64,000 nucleotides of DNA from Ectobius pallidus (taxonomy: Eukaryota; Arthropoda; Insecta; Blattodea; Ectobiidae): contig CAXKWD010000003.1 in the NCBI GenBank assembly GCA_964059195.1, forward strand, positions 19,760,606 to 19,824,605, in the 5' to 3' direction. Of this stretch, positions 10,901 to 22,210 are shown one piece after another (position 1 is the first letter of the stretch; each line of letters starts with the position of its first letter). The position numbers were made by a program, and so were the translations under genes. The notes under the pieces are model-generated. The model was not told the origin of the DNA. It worked only from the letters and a program-made list of their open reading frames with translations, and made no database searches.

Positions 10901-11537
10901 CGAGGGCCATTCAATAATTAAAGAGACAAACTGACCTGGAGAAAAACCGTTATTTTTACAAAACAAGACTTTCCCTACTTTTCAACATAATCCCCATCAA
11001 CATTTATGCATTTGTCCCAACGGGTTACTAGCTTTTTTTATACCGGCTGCAAAGAACTCTTTGTCTTGGTGTCGGAGCCAATTTCCCACAAATTTCTTGA
11101 CATTTTTGTTATCCTGGAACTTCCACGTATGCCTCCACGAATAATGTCATCAATTTGAGTTTCAAGTGAGGAAGTTTCAACTTCAAAAGGCCGGCCAGAA
11201 CGGTGTTCGTCAGTCATTGATTCTGGATCACTTTTGAACTGTTCTACCGACTTGTAGAAATTTCCACGGTTCATACAACTTTCACCATACACTTTAGACA
11301 TTCTAGAGTATATATGAGCTGGTTTTTCACCTTCGGCAATCAAAAAACGAATCACAGAATTTGGAATTTTCAAGAAGACCCGACATCGTTAAACTTAATT
11401 TTGAGCAATGTTGATCCATCAGCTGATTATAACTCATCCCAGTGACGCCAACATAAAATCCTAAATGTATCAAACTTGTATTACCAACCGTCTTTTCCCC
11501 AGACCACTTTGTGTCTTTAATTATTGAATGACCCTCG
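10901..11537 (-). mobile_element. Mariner-like deletion derivative (copy 1) with ~40-bp inverted termini
   Basis: The termini CGAGGGCCATTCAATAATTA and, inverted, CGAGGGTCATTCAATAATTA continue inward for about 40 bp. A TA dinucleotide flanks each end, the mariner/Tc1 target. The minus strand encodes the N-terminal helix-turn-helix part of a mariner transposase (IRFLIAEGEKPAHIYSRMSK, then KVYGESCMNRG and RSGRP). This is joined directly to C-terminal remnants (KNLWEIGSDTK-like frame, RWDKC in shifted frame). The catalytic DDD core is missing, so it is non-autonomous. Confidence 0.85.
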
Positions 11538-12025
11538 TACTATAGGTAAAGGAAGTATTTGATCAAATTCAGGGCAGTTTCTTTAAGTGCGAAATGTAAC
11601 AGAGATGCAGCAAGAAGAATTTATTCCAAATGTGACTGATAATGACTAATTTTGTCGCGAATTTTTGCGAAAATTTACTGTTTCTACAAACATTTTCAAT
11701 TTTACGATAAAATGAAAAATGACAAAACATAACATAACAAATGTAACAAGGAAGTTATATTCGTTGTGAAATCGTATCAGGCTAGCTACTGTTTCCTTTT
11801 CTCCTATTCTATAAAATAACCCTCGCAATATTTAATATAATAAATACTGCGTTAATGTTCTTTATGTTTCAATCTATTTAACCAAATGTCAAGCACCAAA
11901 TGTTATGTTAATAAAACCAGATAAACTGATGTAACAAAGTGATAGATGGAGTTAATAGGTCAATATCTGAAAACTTGAATTTTATATTCCTAACTCTTAG
12001 GTGAACTCTTGTATTCTGTACTTTA
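11538..12025. other. Intergenic flank without genes
   Basis: AT-rich sequence with a degenerate copy of the receptor promoter flank (ttgtgaaatcgtatcaggctagctactgtttcc). Its gctagcct is the empty counterpart of the hAT insertion at 55940-57737. No coding potential is seen. Confidence 0.5.
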
Positions 12026-12748
12026 CTAGGAGGTGCCCGTGGCTTCGCCACGATAATTCTTTTAAAAATTAAAAATTAAGAGTATAATAATTATTAAAGC
12101 ATTATATTTATTAACACTTGCACGCGAATCATTCATAAACTAAGCCATTAATAATTAATGAAACAGCTAAAATTCCTGCTTTAGAGTACATTCCACGACA
12201 TGAAAGCGCCCCCTTTGAAAACTATATCAGAATCGATTATGCAGTTCCAAAGAACCTGTTAACACATAGTACGCATTGTTTCTTAGCTGTTTATTGACAT
12301 GAATATGATGTGAATTTTATTTTATCAATTCAGTGTAATTTTCAGAAATTATATAATGTTTCAAGGGAAGGAATGATTTGTTTGGATTATTATTATCAGC
12401 GATATTTCAAGAGATAAAACCATCAATATTTTACAGCTGTTGCCCCCAGCTTCGCCCGCCATTATTCATTGACTCCAGGATTTTTAAGAAAATTACACTG
12501 GTAGATTATTAAAAATGTTTGTGGTTCAGAGCTATGAAAATTGTAAGTAAAAATAAAATTTGAATATTTGTTCATTGTGTTCATTTCACTTAGGCCTTAT
12601 ATAATAAAGAAACGGTTTTCCTTCCTAATTTTGTAGTCGTCATGAAAGTTTAGACTGCGAGAGACGAACATCGCCGAGTATACCCGATGTCTCACGAAGC
12701 GGGCGAGCAAGCACGCTATTTAGGGCCGTTGAATTGTATAAGAGTAGA
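12026..12748 (-). mobile_element. Non-autonomous Helitron with exact ends
   Basis: Read on the minus strand, the element begins TCTACTCTTATAC at 12748 and ends in CTCCTAG at 12026. A GC hairpin CGTGGC-gaa-GCCACG lies about 11 nt before the CTAG end. It sits between host A and T. The paralogous empty site in copy 2 (ctttatatggca near 31691-31702) is uninterrupted. The 5' TC, 3' CTRR, subterminal hairpin, A/T insertion and lack of target duplication are the Helitron hallmarks. No Rep/helicase coding is present. Confidence 0.85.
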
Positions 12749-13473
12749 TATGGCATGCTATTTAATCAGTGTCAATTTCAATTATGAAATGCAGAAAATA
12801 AGTTATTTGTTTAATCGATTTCCTAGTTAAACTCCAGATCGATTCATTATGCATGGCTTATGGAAGAACAGAGGTCTACTTTCATAAGCACATGTGAAGG
12901 AATATGTGGGTAGTGTTATTTGTGAAAGCTAATTTTTTGCAACCTCCATAGGTGTAAAACATTAGCTTGTCATAAGAACTGATTTGCATTTAATAAATTC
13001 TTTATAATACACTTATAATATGCACTAAATTGACCATTGCTCTGGTATAGGTAACCCGATCAGAGATGTACATATTCTGATTTTAGCTTGCCTTCCCCTT
13101 TGAAATTCTGCAACCAGTCACAGCTTTTAACTTGCTTGACTTGAAAGCAAGCCAGATTACAACGATGATAAGAAATGCTGTCGCTATGAGTCACAAGCTC
13201 TTCATAACCTGATGGGTTGCACAGGACCTAAGGAAACTGCAAGGCCTGGCGGAAAGAATATGAAACAGGGTATAGCAGTGCACTGGTAAGTCGTGCAGTT
13301 ACTTAGTTGAGGAACTTCAAATGTGTTTAGAGAATTTTACCCTGAAGGAAGCGAGGAGAAACTAAAATGTGGACAGTTTGAATTATCAATAAACAAAGGT
13401 AGTACTAGTCCGGCATGGGAAAAATTTTCAAACATTTTCGAGAAAACATCATAAAATCATTAATAACAATAAC

Positions 13474-14024
13474 AAAAATCCCTTTAGGCAAGCCTACAAG
13501 CTGAGGTAGATTTCGAAGTGCTTTTGTTTTAATTTACTGTCGCTGCGTAGCATTCTTCTTCTTTAGCCTTGGCATGACAAACCCGCAATAATAACTGCAA
13601 AAAAGAGGAAAGAGAACTTTTTCAAACATTCAAATCTCGCCTTATATGAGAACTATCAAGAAACTAGTTATTGATTTGTAGAGTACTCATCAAGACCTTT
13701 TCAACGATACCCCACAAGACGTAGTTTCGAAAATTTCGAATTTCCATCCCCATACCCCCACCCTCACTCGTACTCCCAAAACCCCCGAATCGTTGGTGTC
13801 ACTGTGAACTCCATAAGGAGTACTCTAATTTATTCAATCAAAGTTTCCCTCTATACTTCATAGGGGCCGAGATATAAATGTTTTAAAATTTCAACCCCCT
13901 CCCCCGACCACCCTCTTGCGCCAATTTTGCTCATTAACGAACTTGTCTGAACTATTGGGCCTAGAAATAACATAATAAAATTTGATTCAAATATCTTGAA
14001 AATTACGGCCGCTAGCGTGTAAAG

Positions 14025-14070
<46 letters not shown>

Positions 14071-14254
14071 GTATATATAAATATATATACATATACATAT
14101 ATATATATACTGTATATAAATATAAATATCTCAATTTTTTTAACAGGCGGTGGTTTCGTACTTAGGGAGGCATGAAACGTAAAGATATGAACGAATTTTT
14201 TGAAAGTCATTAGGTAGATTAGGTAGATTAGATTTTTCTTCGAAATCTACCTAA
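13474..14254. mobile_element. Nested element with asymmetric inverted repeat and terminal hairpin (copy 1)
   Basis: The same sequence occurs in an unrelated position at 30803-31505, so it is a mobile unit. It starts aaaaatccctttaggcaagc, has AGGTAGATTTCGAAG about 35 bp inside the left end, and finishes with its inverse CTTCGAAATCTACCT at the right end, preceded by a direct copy, so the right end can fold as a hairpin. It contains an AT microsatellite and no coding part. Confidence 0.6.
14022..14120. repeat. (AT)n-rich microsatellite
   Basis: An interrupted AT/GT dinucleotide tract inside the nested element. It is much shorter in the other copy (about 31348-31368). Confidence 0.9.
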
Positions 14255-14570
14255 TAATAAAAATAATAATTGTGTTAAGACGCTAAAATAATTTTAATAC
14301 TTTATCCACCTTTTATTTATCTGCATGGTGAATTTCTTCTACCAGCATGTAGAAAAGCAAGAAAGTATTACCTACACTAGCAACTACAGTTGTTTAACTG
14401 ATAGGAATGTCGCAAGCTTATTCTGACTTGCCTAGGCTGGGTTTGACCTGACCCATCAAGTTTAAAGAAACCTGCCTGCTTCCTAGCTATGACGCTGGCA
14501 ACTTGCTTGCCTGGCGTTCAAGCGGGTATGGGCAAGCTAAAATCGAGATTTGTACACCTCTAAACCCGAT

Positions 14571-15390
14571 ACGGTCCAATATCAGTAGGCTTGATCCCAT
14601 GGACGTTATAAATGCGTTTACCAAGTGTTTAGGAGGGTACATTCACAAATAAACACACAAAGAAGTATACAACAGTCTGGTAAAAAAGATCAACCATCAG
14701 AAAAAAAGAAAAATTCATAACTTTTAAATTGACGTAGTAAATAAAATAAAATATGTCGAAGTGGCATCACCTGAGTATATAAATCTTGTGTTGGAGAGCA
14801 AAATACTGTTGATCAATTCTGAAAACAATAAAAAAAAAGTACTGATATCGGAACAGATTCAACTTCTAATATACAGTATGTAATTACTGTAAATCTATTC
14901 AGTTTTATATTTTGAAATTCATTTCTCGTTTAGCAATTACTAATTACCTACACAATCAAGAGGAAAATATATCTATTCTTATAAATTCTAGTTTTTTAAC
15001 TGTCTCCCATCAGAGGTAGCCTCTGCGGACTCAGTTTTCAAAACATAAACATGAAGGGCCTAGAACCTATTTTAACATTTATGCCTTCTCATATCTCTTA
15101 CATACTCAGTGAACAATTTGTACTTGTGCCTTTAACCTCTGCTCAATTATAAGAAAAGACCTGTGAGACTCCACATTCATTCTACTTCTTAACAGTTCCA
15201 AACAGGCGTAAGGCACACTTTTTTTCTATTATTGAGGTGTGTTTATCAACTGTTTATATTTTCTGCAGTGCTACCATCCAAGCAAATGTTTATAAAAACT
15301 GAACTTGCATTTCTGAAGTGTAACTTCATTCAAAATATATTTTTTTTTTTTTGCCTATCATCTATTGTACCGGTATAATGACTGTACTGG
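14571..15390. other. Tail of duplication copy 1: no gene
   Basis: Flank homologous to 32011-33570. It contains CTAATTAC at 14940-14947, the empty site of the hAT at 32386-33420. It also has a private block of about 290 bp at 15016-15305 absent from copy 2, which is probably another insertion whose ends I could not define. A poly-T run lies near 15341. Confidence 0.5.
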
Positions 15391-17084
15391 TATTCAACCC
15401 CTTGTATCCCTCAGTAATTTAGAGAACTACTTTTTTTTAACTGGATGTGGCAATTGTAAGAAAAATACTACATTTTCTTGGTAATTCCAAAGAATTTTTC
15501 TCCTGAAGACGAAACATTCCTTACTATTTAACCATGTCACAAATGTGTCATGTACGGCACATTCCGAGCTAAAAATTTAGTACGAACTGAAAATAAACGC
15601 TAGAATTTATAACAAAAAATAACTTATTTTGAAATTTAGAGGAAAAAACGAGCAAAAAGACAATATTAGGCTCTAACGTAAAAATAGGCTGTTTTAGGTC
15701 CTATAAAAGTATCAGTTTTAGGCATACTCACTTATGAAACATGCATATACAAGTTTTCGTCCATATATCACTTAAGGATTAAAATAGGTTTTTACCTGAT
15801 AACTATAGTAACATAGACCTACAAGTTAATAGTAAAAAGAACTGTTACATATGGAGCTAAAGCATGGAAATTTAATAAATATTTAAAATCAAAATTGATA
15901 TCAAAGGAAATAGATTTTTATGGCTGTTAGAAAGACATCCTAATTAGAAAAAATAAGAAATACTGTTGTATGAGAAAATTAACAGCCTACCAAGAATTCT
16001 GCTTTACACATTGCAAAATACGAAATGATACTAAACTAATATTGATAGTTCTCCTTCGATCAGTTTTCCATAAAATTGTTTGATTTATTAATAGGGTTAG
16101 GTCAGGGAAATGACCATTGTGTTGATATGCTAAACTGGTGGTATATTTATTTTTAATAATGTAATAATAATTGTATAATCTATTTACATTGAGGGAAAAT
16201 AACCAAACAAGGAAACAAGTATATAACAATCTGTTAAAATAGATCAACCAACAGATAAAAAGAAATATTGATTAGTTTTTATTTATTAAGTTTACTAAAA
16301 TAAACTACTTACATAGTGGACTCTTTGACAATCAAGTAAATAACACCATTAAGAACAACTACAAAATAACACTGAAATCAATTAATTAAAACAACAAATC
16401 TCAATTACAATAATTACAAGTGTAAAGTTAACAAACAAAAGAACAATAATTACATTGGTTGTTGACTTTATGATTGCATTCTACGAGTATAAACTTTCAA
16501 AATATATGTATAACTTTCTGTTCTGGATTGAAATAGATCTGTATCAAATTCATTACATAGATTATTGCGCAAGATTCATAATCTTGAAAGGGTAGAGTTT
16601 CTGTATATTTTTCGTGCATAATAAATAAACTGTCTTAGTACTTCTACAGTTTATAGGAGGAGAATACAGATGTAACATATATTAACAACAGTTCACCAGC
16701 ATGGACTAATATATACACAAATTTTAAACCATTGACTTTTCGACGAACAACTAGTGCATCAGTGTTGAAAATTGATATCATATTGCATATCTTCCAACTT
16801 AGGTAGTAAATTAAACAAAACTGTAGATATAATATTTCACACTGGCATCATCAGAGTATCTAATGCTTGTATTAGAGAGCAAAATACTGTTGATCAACTC
16901 TGAGTACAATAAGTACAATGTTTTGATAACAACACAGATTCAACTTATAGTATACAGAATGTAATTAGTGTAAATAAATTCAGTTTTATATTCTCAAGCT
17001 CATTTCTCTGTTTAACAATGACACAATGAAAACAAGATTTTAACTTTTCTTATTTGAAACAGTAGTTATCCTTCAACCCAAGGA

Positions 17085-17515
17085 TGTTCCGACTCGCCAC
17101 AAAATTCCATATTCAGGCAACTTCTTCTGTTACCTCTCACGTGGTCATACTTCATTCGTCTATTGTTCACACGGTATGCCTGTTTTCTCTGCAGTTCCTG
17201 TCATCTTTGGTATTCTGTCATCCTTATCCTTGTCACATGTTCAAACTACAATAATTCCAATACTTCAGTTATTTATATAATTTGTCCCACCTCCGTTATT
17301 TTTTTTATTTTACAATAATTCCAATATTTTAATTATTTATATAATTTTCCACCTCCGTTATTTGTTATAATCCTTTAATTCATAACATTCTCCTTACTTG
17401 ATATTATTCTCTTTGCTCCCCTCCAGATGTCTGTTTCAATAGTCAATAAATTGTTTGCTGTCTTCCTAATGCCCATGTCCCTGCTTCATATAACATAATT
17501 TCTTGTACCAGTGAC
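17085..17515 (-). mobile_element. Decayed LINE RT relic, copy 2
   Basis: Duplicate of 3650-4085 with about the same decay. It is antisense in the plus orientation and non-coding. Confidence 0.45.
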
Positions 17516-17699
17516 ATACACGCACACACATATAAATACATGTATATATGTATATAGGCTATATATATATGCTACATTATAATTATATATATTGACACAC
17601 TTTCAAAGTATATTTTTTAGTGTAAGAGTAATTCCTTTATTTATTTTTAAATGTTTTAATTTTTATTTTTTATTTTAACATTATTACATGAATACATAG

Positions 17700-18035
17700 A
17701 TAATATATAAGGCCCTGAAACCCCGAAAGAGCAGGAGCTCATGTTCGGGAGAGTTTCATGCTTATATTTACATGTTTTAAATTATTTAAATATAATCTTG
17801 GCCTAAACTTAAAATATATATATATATATATTTATAATATTATACATAATATTTGTCATACTTCTCCAGATTATGTATTTTTTAAGTAATTATTTAGTAT
17901 AAGTTTTCCTAATATATTGAACAGAACCACCCCCGAACACAAGCTCTGCTTCTTCGGGTGGTGTATCAACTTTTGTATGTATTTTTCGTGTAATTTGGAA
18001 CAATAAATTGTAATTGTAATTGTAATTTATACTAT
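17700..18035 (+). mobile_element. LINE 3'-UTR-like fragment with (ATTGTA)n tail, copy 2
   Basis: Duplicate of 4255-4610. The internal AT run is short here. Confidence 0.4.
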
Positions 18036-18794
18036 TTTATTTAAAATGTTATTATTCCAATTAATTTAATTTACGATATGACAGAGTGTTTGGTTTAGTC
18101 ATTTTTGTATAATATTCCTTACTTTTTACTATAATGCAAAATGATTTACCAGTAACTCTGTAGACTTTATGCCAATTGAGCGTATGGAAAGGTGTTTCTG
18201 ACGCCATGTTTTAAGTACATGCGAAAATGCCAGCGCATGCAACTTCAATAGCTCGTTTTCTCAATTTCAATTTAAATGTTAATTTGTCGAATTCATAAAT
18301 TATATCTTCTCTCACAAAAGTAGAGGTACTTTAATATTTATATGATTGAAAAATTGTTTCATGGCAAAAAGTATGTTTCGTGTTTTGAAGTATTTTGTTT
18401 TGATGGACATGAAGGTTTCCTTTTATTGCCACGAAACAGAAAACTAAACATTCAATTTAGTGACAGTACTAAATAAAGTCAATTGAATGAAATAAGAAAC
18501 AAATTGATATATTATACTGAAAGTTGGAAGTGTTATTTTTATTTGCATTATTGTTAAGTGTGTTAAATTTCATGTTTATAGCAGAAATAGGCTAGTCTTT
18601 ATTTACGTTTTACACTAACTTTTTCTACCGACTTCCAAAATTAATCTCAAATATTAACTATTGAGCTCTTCTAATTTCTTCATGTTCTATCTCCAACTTT
18701 GCGGCATCACCCTTTTTCAAGATAAGAGGAATTCCCAAATTATGTACATACTTGGTTCATTTGGTAGGCCCATTTGTCATTAGCAGGGAACATA

Positions 18795-20858
18795 TTAATG
18801 AAAATTCGAAATCCTTACAAACCTGGTGAAGATTCTTCTATAATGCACACATAATTCCACGACAAACAAAACCAAGCTAAGAGCCAAACCCATTAAACAA
18901 AAGTATATAGGCGACTGAAGATGTGTTAATGACATCGGAACAAATTCTTCTTCCATCAAATCATATTTCGCAGCGTACTTCATCAATTCGAGATCATGTC
19001 TGTACTCAAAAACTTTCCCGGCCATGCCCCCTTCAACCATTCCAGTCATGAATTTCTTTAGTTTGTCCTCCAAAAGTTCGTCATAAAAGAAGTACACACC
19101 CACATGCCTTTGAAAAATAGTTTCGCTGAACTGGTGTAGTTGTTTCAGATTATATTTGCAATCCTCTGCGTAGTACTTGTGCCAAAAAACACGATAAAAC
19201 TCATACTGTGCCCTTGTAGAAAACAGAGCAGTCCTCGGTATTAAGACTGCAAAAAAGAAAGCTTCCATAAATTCTTCGAGATACAAAGAATGATTTCTAG
19301 TATGAGATCCGTATTCGTCAATGAACTTTTCAAAAAGCTCAGGATCATAAAAAGACAAATTGAAATCACCCATTTCTTCGAAGTGGTCAACCTGATGTAG
19401 AAATCCAGGTTCGAAAAGGTATGTGGTAACGTAAGCTTGGAAAACGGTAGTTACACCAATAGAATATATCACCCAGCTTGCAAACAATATACTTAGAAGT
19501 GTTGTTCGAGGCTTTTTGTTTACCCCGACGCCTAACATCACAGCCCAAGAGTCAGCCAAACAGTGCATGGTATCATTGTATTCCCCATGGTCCTTGCTAA
19601 GAGTAACTGAGGACAGTAGCTTAAACCCTGGGCCTACAACAAGGATTGACACAAATATCATGGCCCACACCGTTTTGGTGAAAACCCTGGACATACTTTT
19701 CCATCGAGGGTATTTCTCTGCTAACGCCACGAAGAATGTATATTCTTCTGTGTAAAAATATATTGCTTTTTCAGGTCTGATGTAGGCGTGCGCGATTTTC
19801 GTGTCACCCAAAACAATATTCCTTGTCTTTTTCTCTCTCTTGTTCAAAGTAGGAGCCGAATACAAACTCCCCATTCCCATATAACGGTTGAGATTTTCTT
19901 CGAAATCGGCGATTAGAGGACGTTCCCAAGGTAGTTCATCTGCGAGTGTTGCAACTATAGAAGCATCGTAGTGTAGATAACAACCTGACAAATCTATAGA
20001 TAGATCAATACCATGCTTTATAACTCCGTCACTATACTTTCTTATAACTTTTCCAATTTGTAGTCTTTCATGTACGTAACGACAAATGTATAGAAGATGC
20101 ATTTTCTTAAATCCTCCACATGCACCTGAAGGTCGCTGATAAGGACTCCACGAATATGCTTTAACTACTTCCCTGTCATGATAGATTGCAATTATATGTA
20201 GTATATTATAATAATCTTCCATGATTTTAATCGCAAATTCCAAGACATCCATAGATACAGGATTTCCCGTGAACAGAAGAATGTGTAGTGCTTTTAAGTT
20301 GGTGTATCTAAATTCTATCAGTGTTTCAAATTGCTGGATTATAGTATCCTCTATATGCGAATACATCCCATTTGTAGCCACCTCGTCTATGTTTAAGACC
20401 AGAATGTATGCGTCGTAGTTGGCGTATTGAAAAAGATTAAATTTAAACGGTACTGGTGTCAGCAAAATCAGCCATCTATTTAGATAGTGCAATTTCTCAA
20501 CTAGTTTATTTAAGTCGTCGTCTCTTTTAGCTAAAACTTTGTAGACAAACTGATTGTCTTCATACATGTTTGATGTCCAGTTGTTAACAGTTTGGAGATG
20601 TAAAACAACATCCTTATGCGATTTATCAGAACATTCGAAAGGGTCGTCAAACGGAACACTAAGGTATGTAGTATCGAAATATACGGACTTTCTATTGTAA
20701 TTAGAATTAATATCAATCGGCGATTCGAAGATGAGAACGGTTTTCCCTGCAGGGATTAGTCGTCCCATGATTTCTGAAGTGCAGTCACTTATCAAGTTGT
20801 CGCTCATCTCAAGTGGAATTTTCCCCATGGCTCTTGCTCCTAGCACCCACACCAGTAA
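18795..20858 (-). CDS. IR-B: divergent ionotropic receptor, exon 2 (687 codons)
   Basis: Same architecture and exact length as IR-A: LBD S1, TM1, pore loop (LADSWAVMLGVGVNK), TM2 ending QAYVTTYLFEP, S2, TM3 (SPIYFCLMGLALSLVLF). TM1 carries an unusual proline (VVGPGFKLL where the others have GLGFKLL). The exon start is set by the acceptor ending at 20859; the open frame further upstream runs into a MITE. The first 140 nt and the flanks are almost identical to IR-A, but the rest of the exon differs by roughly 7-12 % in samples. The changes concentrate in the S1/N-terminal half, e.g. ICRYVHERLQIGKVIRKYSD where IR-A has TCRYVHKRPQIATFIRKNSA. Two alternative first exons lie upstream (27091-27123 and 28586-28618). 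Nothing interrupts the frame, so it is probably functional. Confidence 0.92.
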   Translation of the reverse strand, partial: LLVWVLGARAMGKIPLEMSDNLISDCTSEIMGRLIPAGKTVLIFESPIDINSNYNRKSVYFDTTYLSVPFDDPFECSDKSHKDVVLHLQTVNNWTSNMYEDNQFVYKVLAKRDDDLNKLVEKLHYLNRWLILLTPVPFKFNLFQYANYDAYILVLNIDEVATNGMYSHIEDTIIQQFETLIEFRYTNLKALHILLFTGNPVSMDVLEFAIKIMEDYYNILHIIAIYHDREVVKAYSWSPYQRPSGACGGFKKMHLLYICRYVHERLQIGKVIRKYSDGVIKHGIDLSIDLSGCYLHYDASIVATLADELPWERPLIADFEENLNRYMGMGSLYSAPTLNKREKKTRNIVLGDTKIAHAYIRPEKAIYFYTEEYTFFVALAEKYPRWKSMSRVFTKTVWAMIFVSILVVGPGFKLLSSVTLSKDHGEYNDTMHCLADSWAVMLGVGVNKKPRTTLLSILFASWVIYSIGVTTVFQAYVTTYLFEPGFLHQVDHFEEMGDFNLSFYDPELFEKFIDEYGSHTRNHSLYLEEFMEAFFFAVLIPRTALFSTRAQYEFYRVFWHKYYAEDCKYNLKQLHQFSETIFQRHVGVYFFYDELLEDKLKKFMTGMVEGGMAGKVFEYRHDLELMKYAAKYDLMEEEFVPMSLTHLQSPIYFCLMGLALSLVLFVVELCVHYRRIFTRFVRISNFH

Positions 20859-20885
20859 CTGAAAACGAAGGCAAAAATAACTATT

Positions 20886-21087
20886 GGAGAAAAGGTAGAG
20901 CGGTCTCACCCCAGTTTTCCTTCCACTGGATCATAAAAGACCCTTGCAGCAAACATAATTTGTCACAACTATAAACAACAAAATTATATTTCATTATAAA
21001 ATAAAATACCCTTGCACCAAAAATCATATTTCACAATTATAGGAGTGGGAGTGAAAACTCGGCTGAGACCGATTCTACCTTTTTCCC
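20886..21087. mobile_element. Complete 202-bp MITE with 8-bp target duplication TAACTATT
   Basis: TAACTATT lies at 20878-20885 and 21088-21095. The ends are imperfect inverted repeats of about 45 bp (GGAGAAAAGGTAGAGCGGTC / GGGAAAAAGGTAGAATCGGT). The IR-C intron keeps an uninserted aactattttataatt at the same place. The insertion lies less than 20 bp upstream of the acceptor pyrimidine tract of IR-B. The 8-bp duplication suggests hAT. Confidence 0.85.
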
Positions 21088-21109
21088 TAACTATTTTATA
21101 ATTATATAT

Positions 21110-21345
21110 TTTTTGTCACTTTTGTATTTATTGTTCTACACATACAATATAGATTACTATAAAAATAAAATAATGTATACTGTTCGCTATACATTCCATT
21201 TAGTCCTAATGGGTTTCAGTGGTTTAAAGCTCTCAGATTTTACACATCATCCGCCTTTTCCCCAGGATTTATCTTAGTACTCCTTTCTTTTACAAGCTAA
21301 GTTGATCCCAGGGTCATAGTTCCACCAGAAGAAGTATGCCAATTA
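21110..21345 (-). mobile_element. SINE-like element (3' body) in IR-B intron 1
   Basis: On the minus strand it carries the block taaaatctgagagc...actgaaaccc, followed by the aacaataaata tail. It is homologous to 48978-49250 (+, upstream of IR-E), 59610-59725 (+, IR-F) and, in opposite orientation relative to the gene, 45017-45175 (IR-D). The upstream part (ccctgggatcaacttagc) matches a tRNA-derived SINE body. It is lost from copy 1 by deletion. Confidence 0.5.
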
Positions 21346-21394
21346 AAATAAAACCAACCACTGGATGGCTCAATAATTAAAACCAAAACCTGAT

Positions 21395-22210
21395 ACAAGA
21401 GCATTTAACCAATGACACGGATGATTTATATATAGATGGAAAGAAGATTAAAAAAGTGCAAGATTTTTGCTATTTGGAATCCATACTTGAATTCGACGGA
21501 ACATCAAATAAAGAAATACAGAAAAGGATCACTAACGGGAGAAAAGTTATAGGAATGCTAAATTCGATATTGTGGAATAAAAATATAATTAACAAACCTA
21601 AAACAATAATTTTTAAAACAATTTTCCAAAGTATAGTATTATATGGGGCAGAATATAGTACAGAGACATGGACAGTAAATTCAGATAATAACAGAAAATT
21701 AAGTGCTACAGAAATGGATTTTTGGAGAAGAGCTGCAAGAAAATCAAGAATAGAAATAATTCGAAATTCAGAAATAAGGAAGATGATGAAAGCAGAGGAA
21801 ACAATTTTAACAACAATAGACACAAAAAAGACTAAATTGGTATGGACATCTAGAAAGAATGCCGGAGAATAGGATACCAAAAGCTCTAATGAATTGGCAA
21901 CCAGAGGGGTGAAGGAAAAAGGGAAGACCTGCTAGAAAATGGGATCATTGCGTTCGAGACTCCTTACAAAATTTTCAGTTAAACCCAGAAGATGCAATGG
22001 ACAGGGATAAGTCTTACCATGCAACACATTGAACATACTTTGGAAATATGTTAATTTTATTAAAAAATGTAAAAATTTGGGAAAATTGTAATTTAAAATT
22101 TGGTTAGAAATTACTGAACTTTTATACAAATGTTATTGCAATAGAGTTGTTGTGTTGGTGGAGTTTAACCTCAGAAATGAGGAAATCGCTCAATAAATAA
22201 TAATAATGAT
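21395..22210 (+). mobile_element. LINE relic (RTE-like RT C-terminal region), copy 2
   Basis: A longer open stretch (21456-21872, 138 codons) than in copy 1. It reads QDFCYLESILEFDG, EIQKRITNGRKVIGMLNSIL, VLYGAEYSTETWTV and TEMDFWRRAARKSRI, and then continues in another frame through NRIPKALMNWQPEG and GRPARKW. The tail is (AAT)n at about 22196-22207. This is the C-terminal end of an RTE-like ORF without the catalytic FADD region, a dead fragment inside the receptor intron. Confidence 0.7.

Larger units (their letters stand above)
13061..14562. mobile_element. hAT-like element with 8-bp target duplication AACCCGAT
   Basis: AACCCGAT flanks both ends (13053-13060 and 14563-14570). The empty site in copy 2 reads aagccgat at about 32003-32010. 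The termini are imperfect inverted repeats of about 32 bp (CAGAGATGTACA... against TAGAGGTGTACA..., both reaching GATTTTAGCTTGCC). No transposase is seen. A second element (13474-14254) is nested inside. Confidence 0.8.
1959..15390. repeat. Tandem segmental duplication, copy 1 (IR-A unit)
   Basis: Sequence starting at tattcaacccc (1959) recurs from 15391. The two copies then run collinearly through the 3' flank, receptor exon, intron, first exon, mariner and beyond, giving a 13,432-bp period. Noncoding samples differ by roughly 1.5-2 % by eye. Copy 1 carries private insertions at 12026-12748 (Helitron) and 13061-14562 (hAT-like), and lacks about 240 bp present in copy 2 at 21076-21316. Confidence 0.85.

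Noticed and set aside
10701..10934. 77-codon frame before mariner
   Set aside because: It runs into the mariner terminus and has no known family. Its persistence at 29372-29614 reflects duplication.
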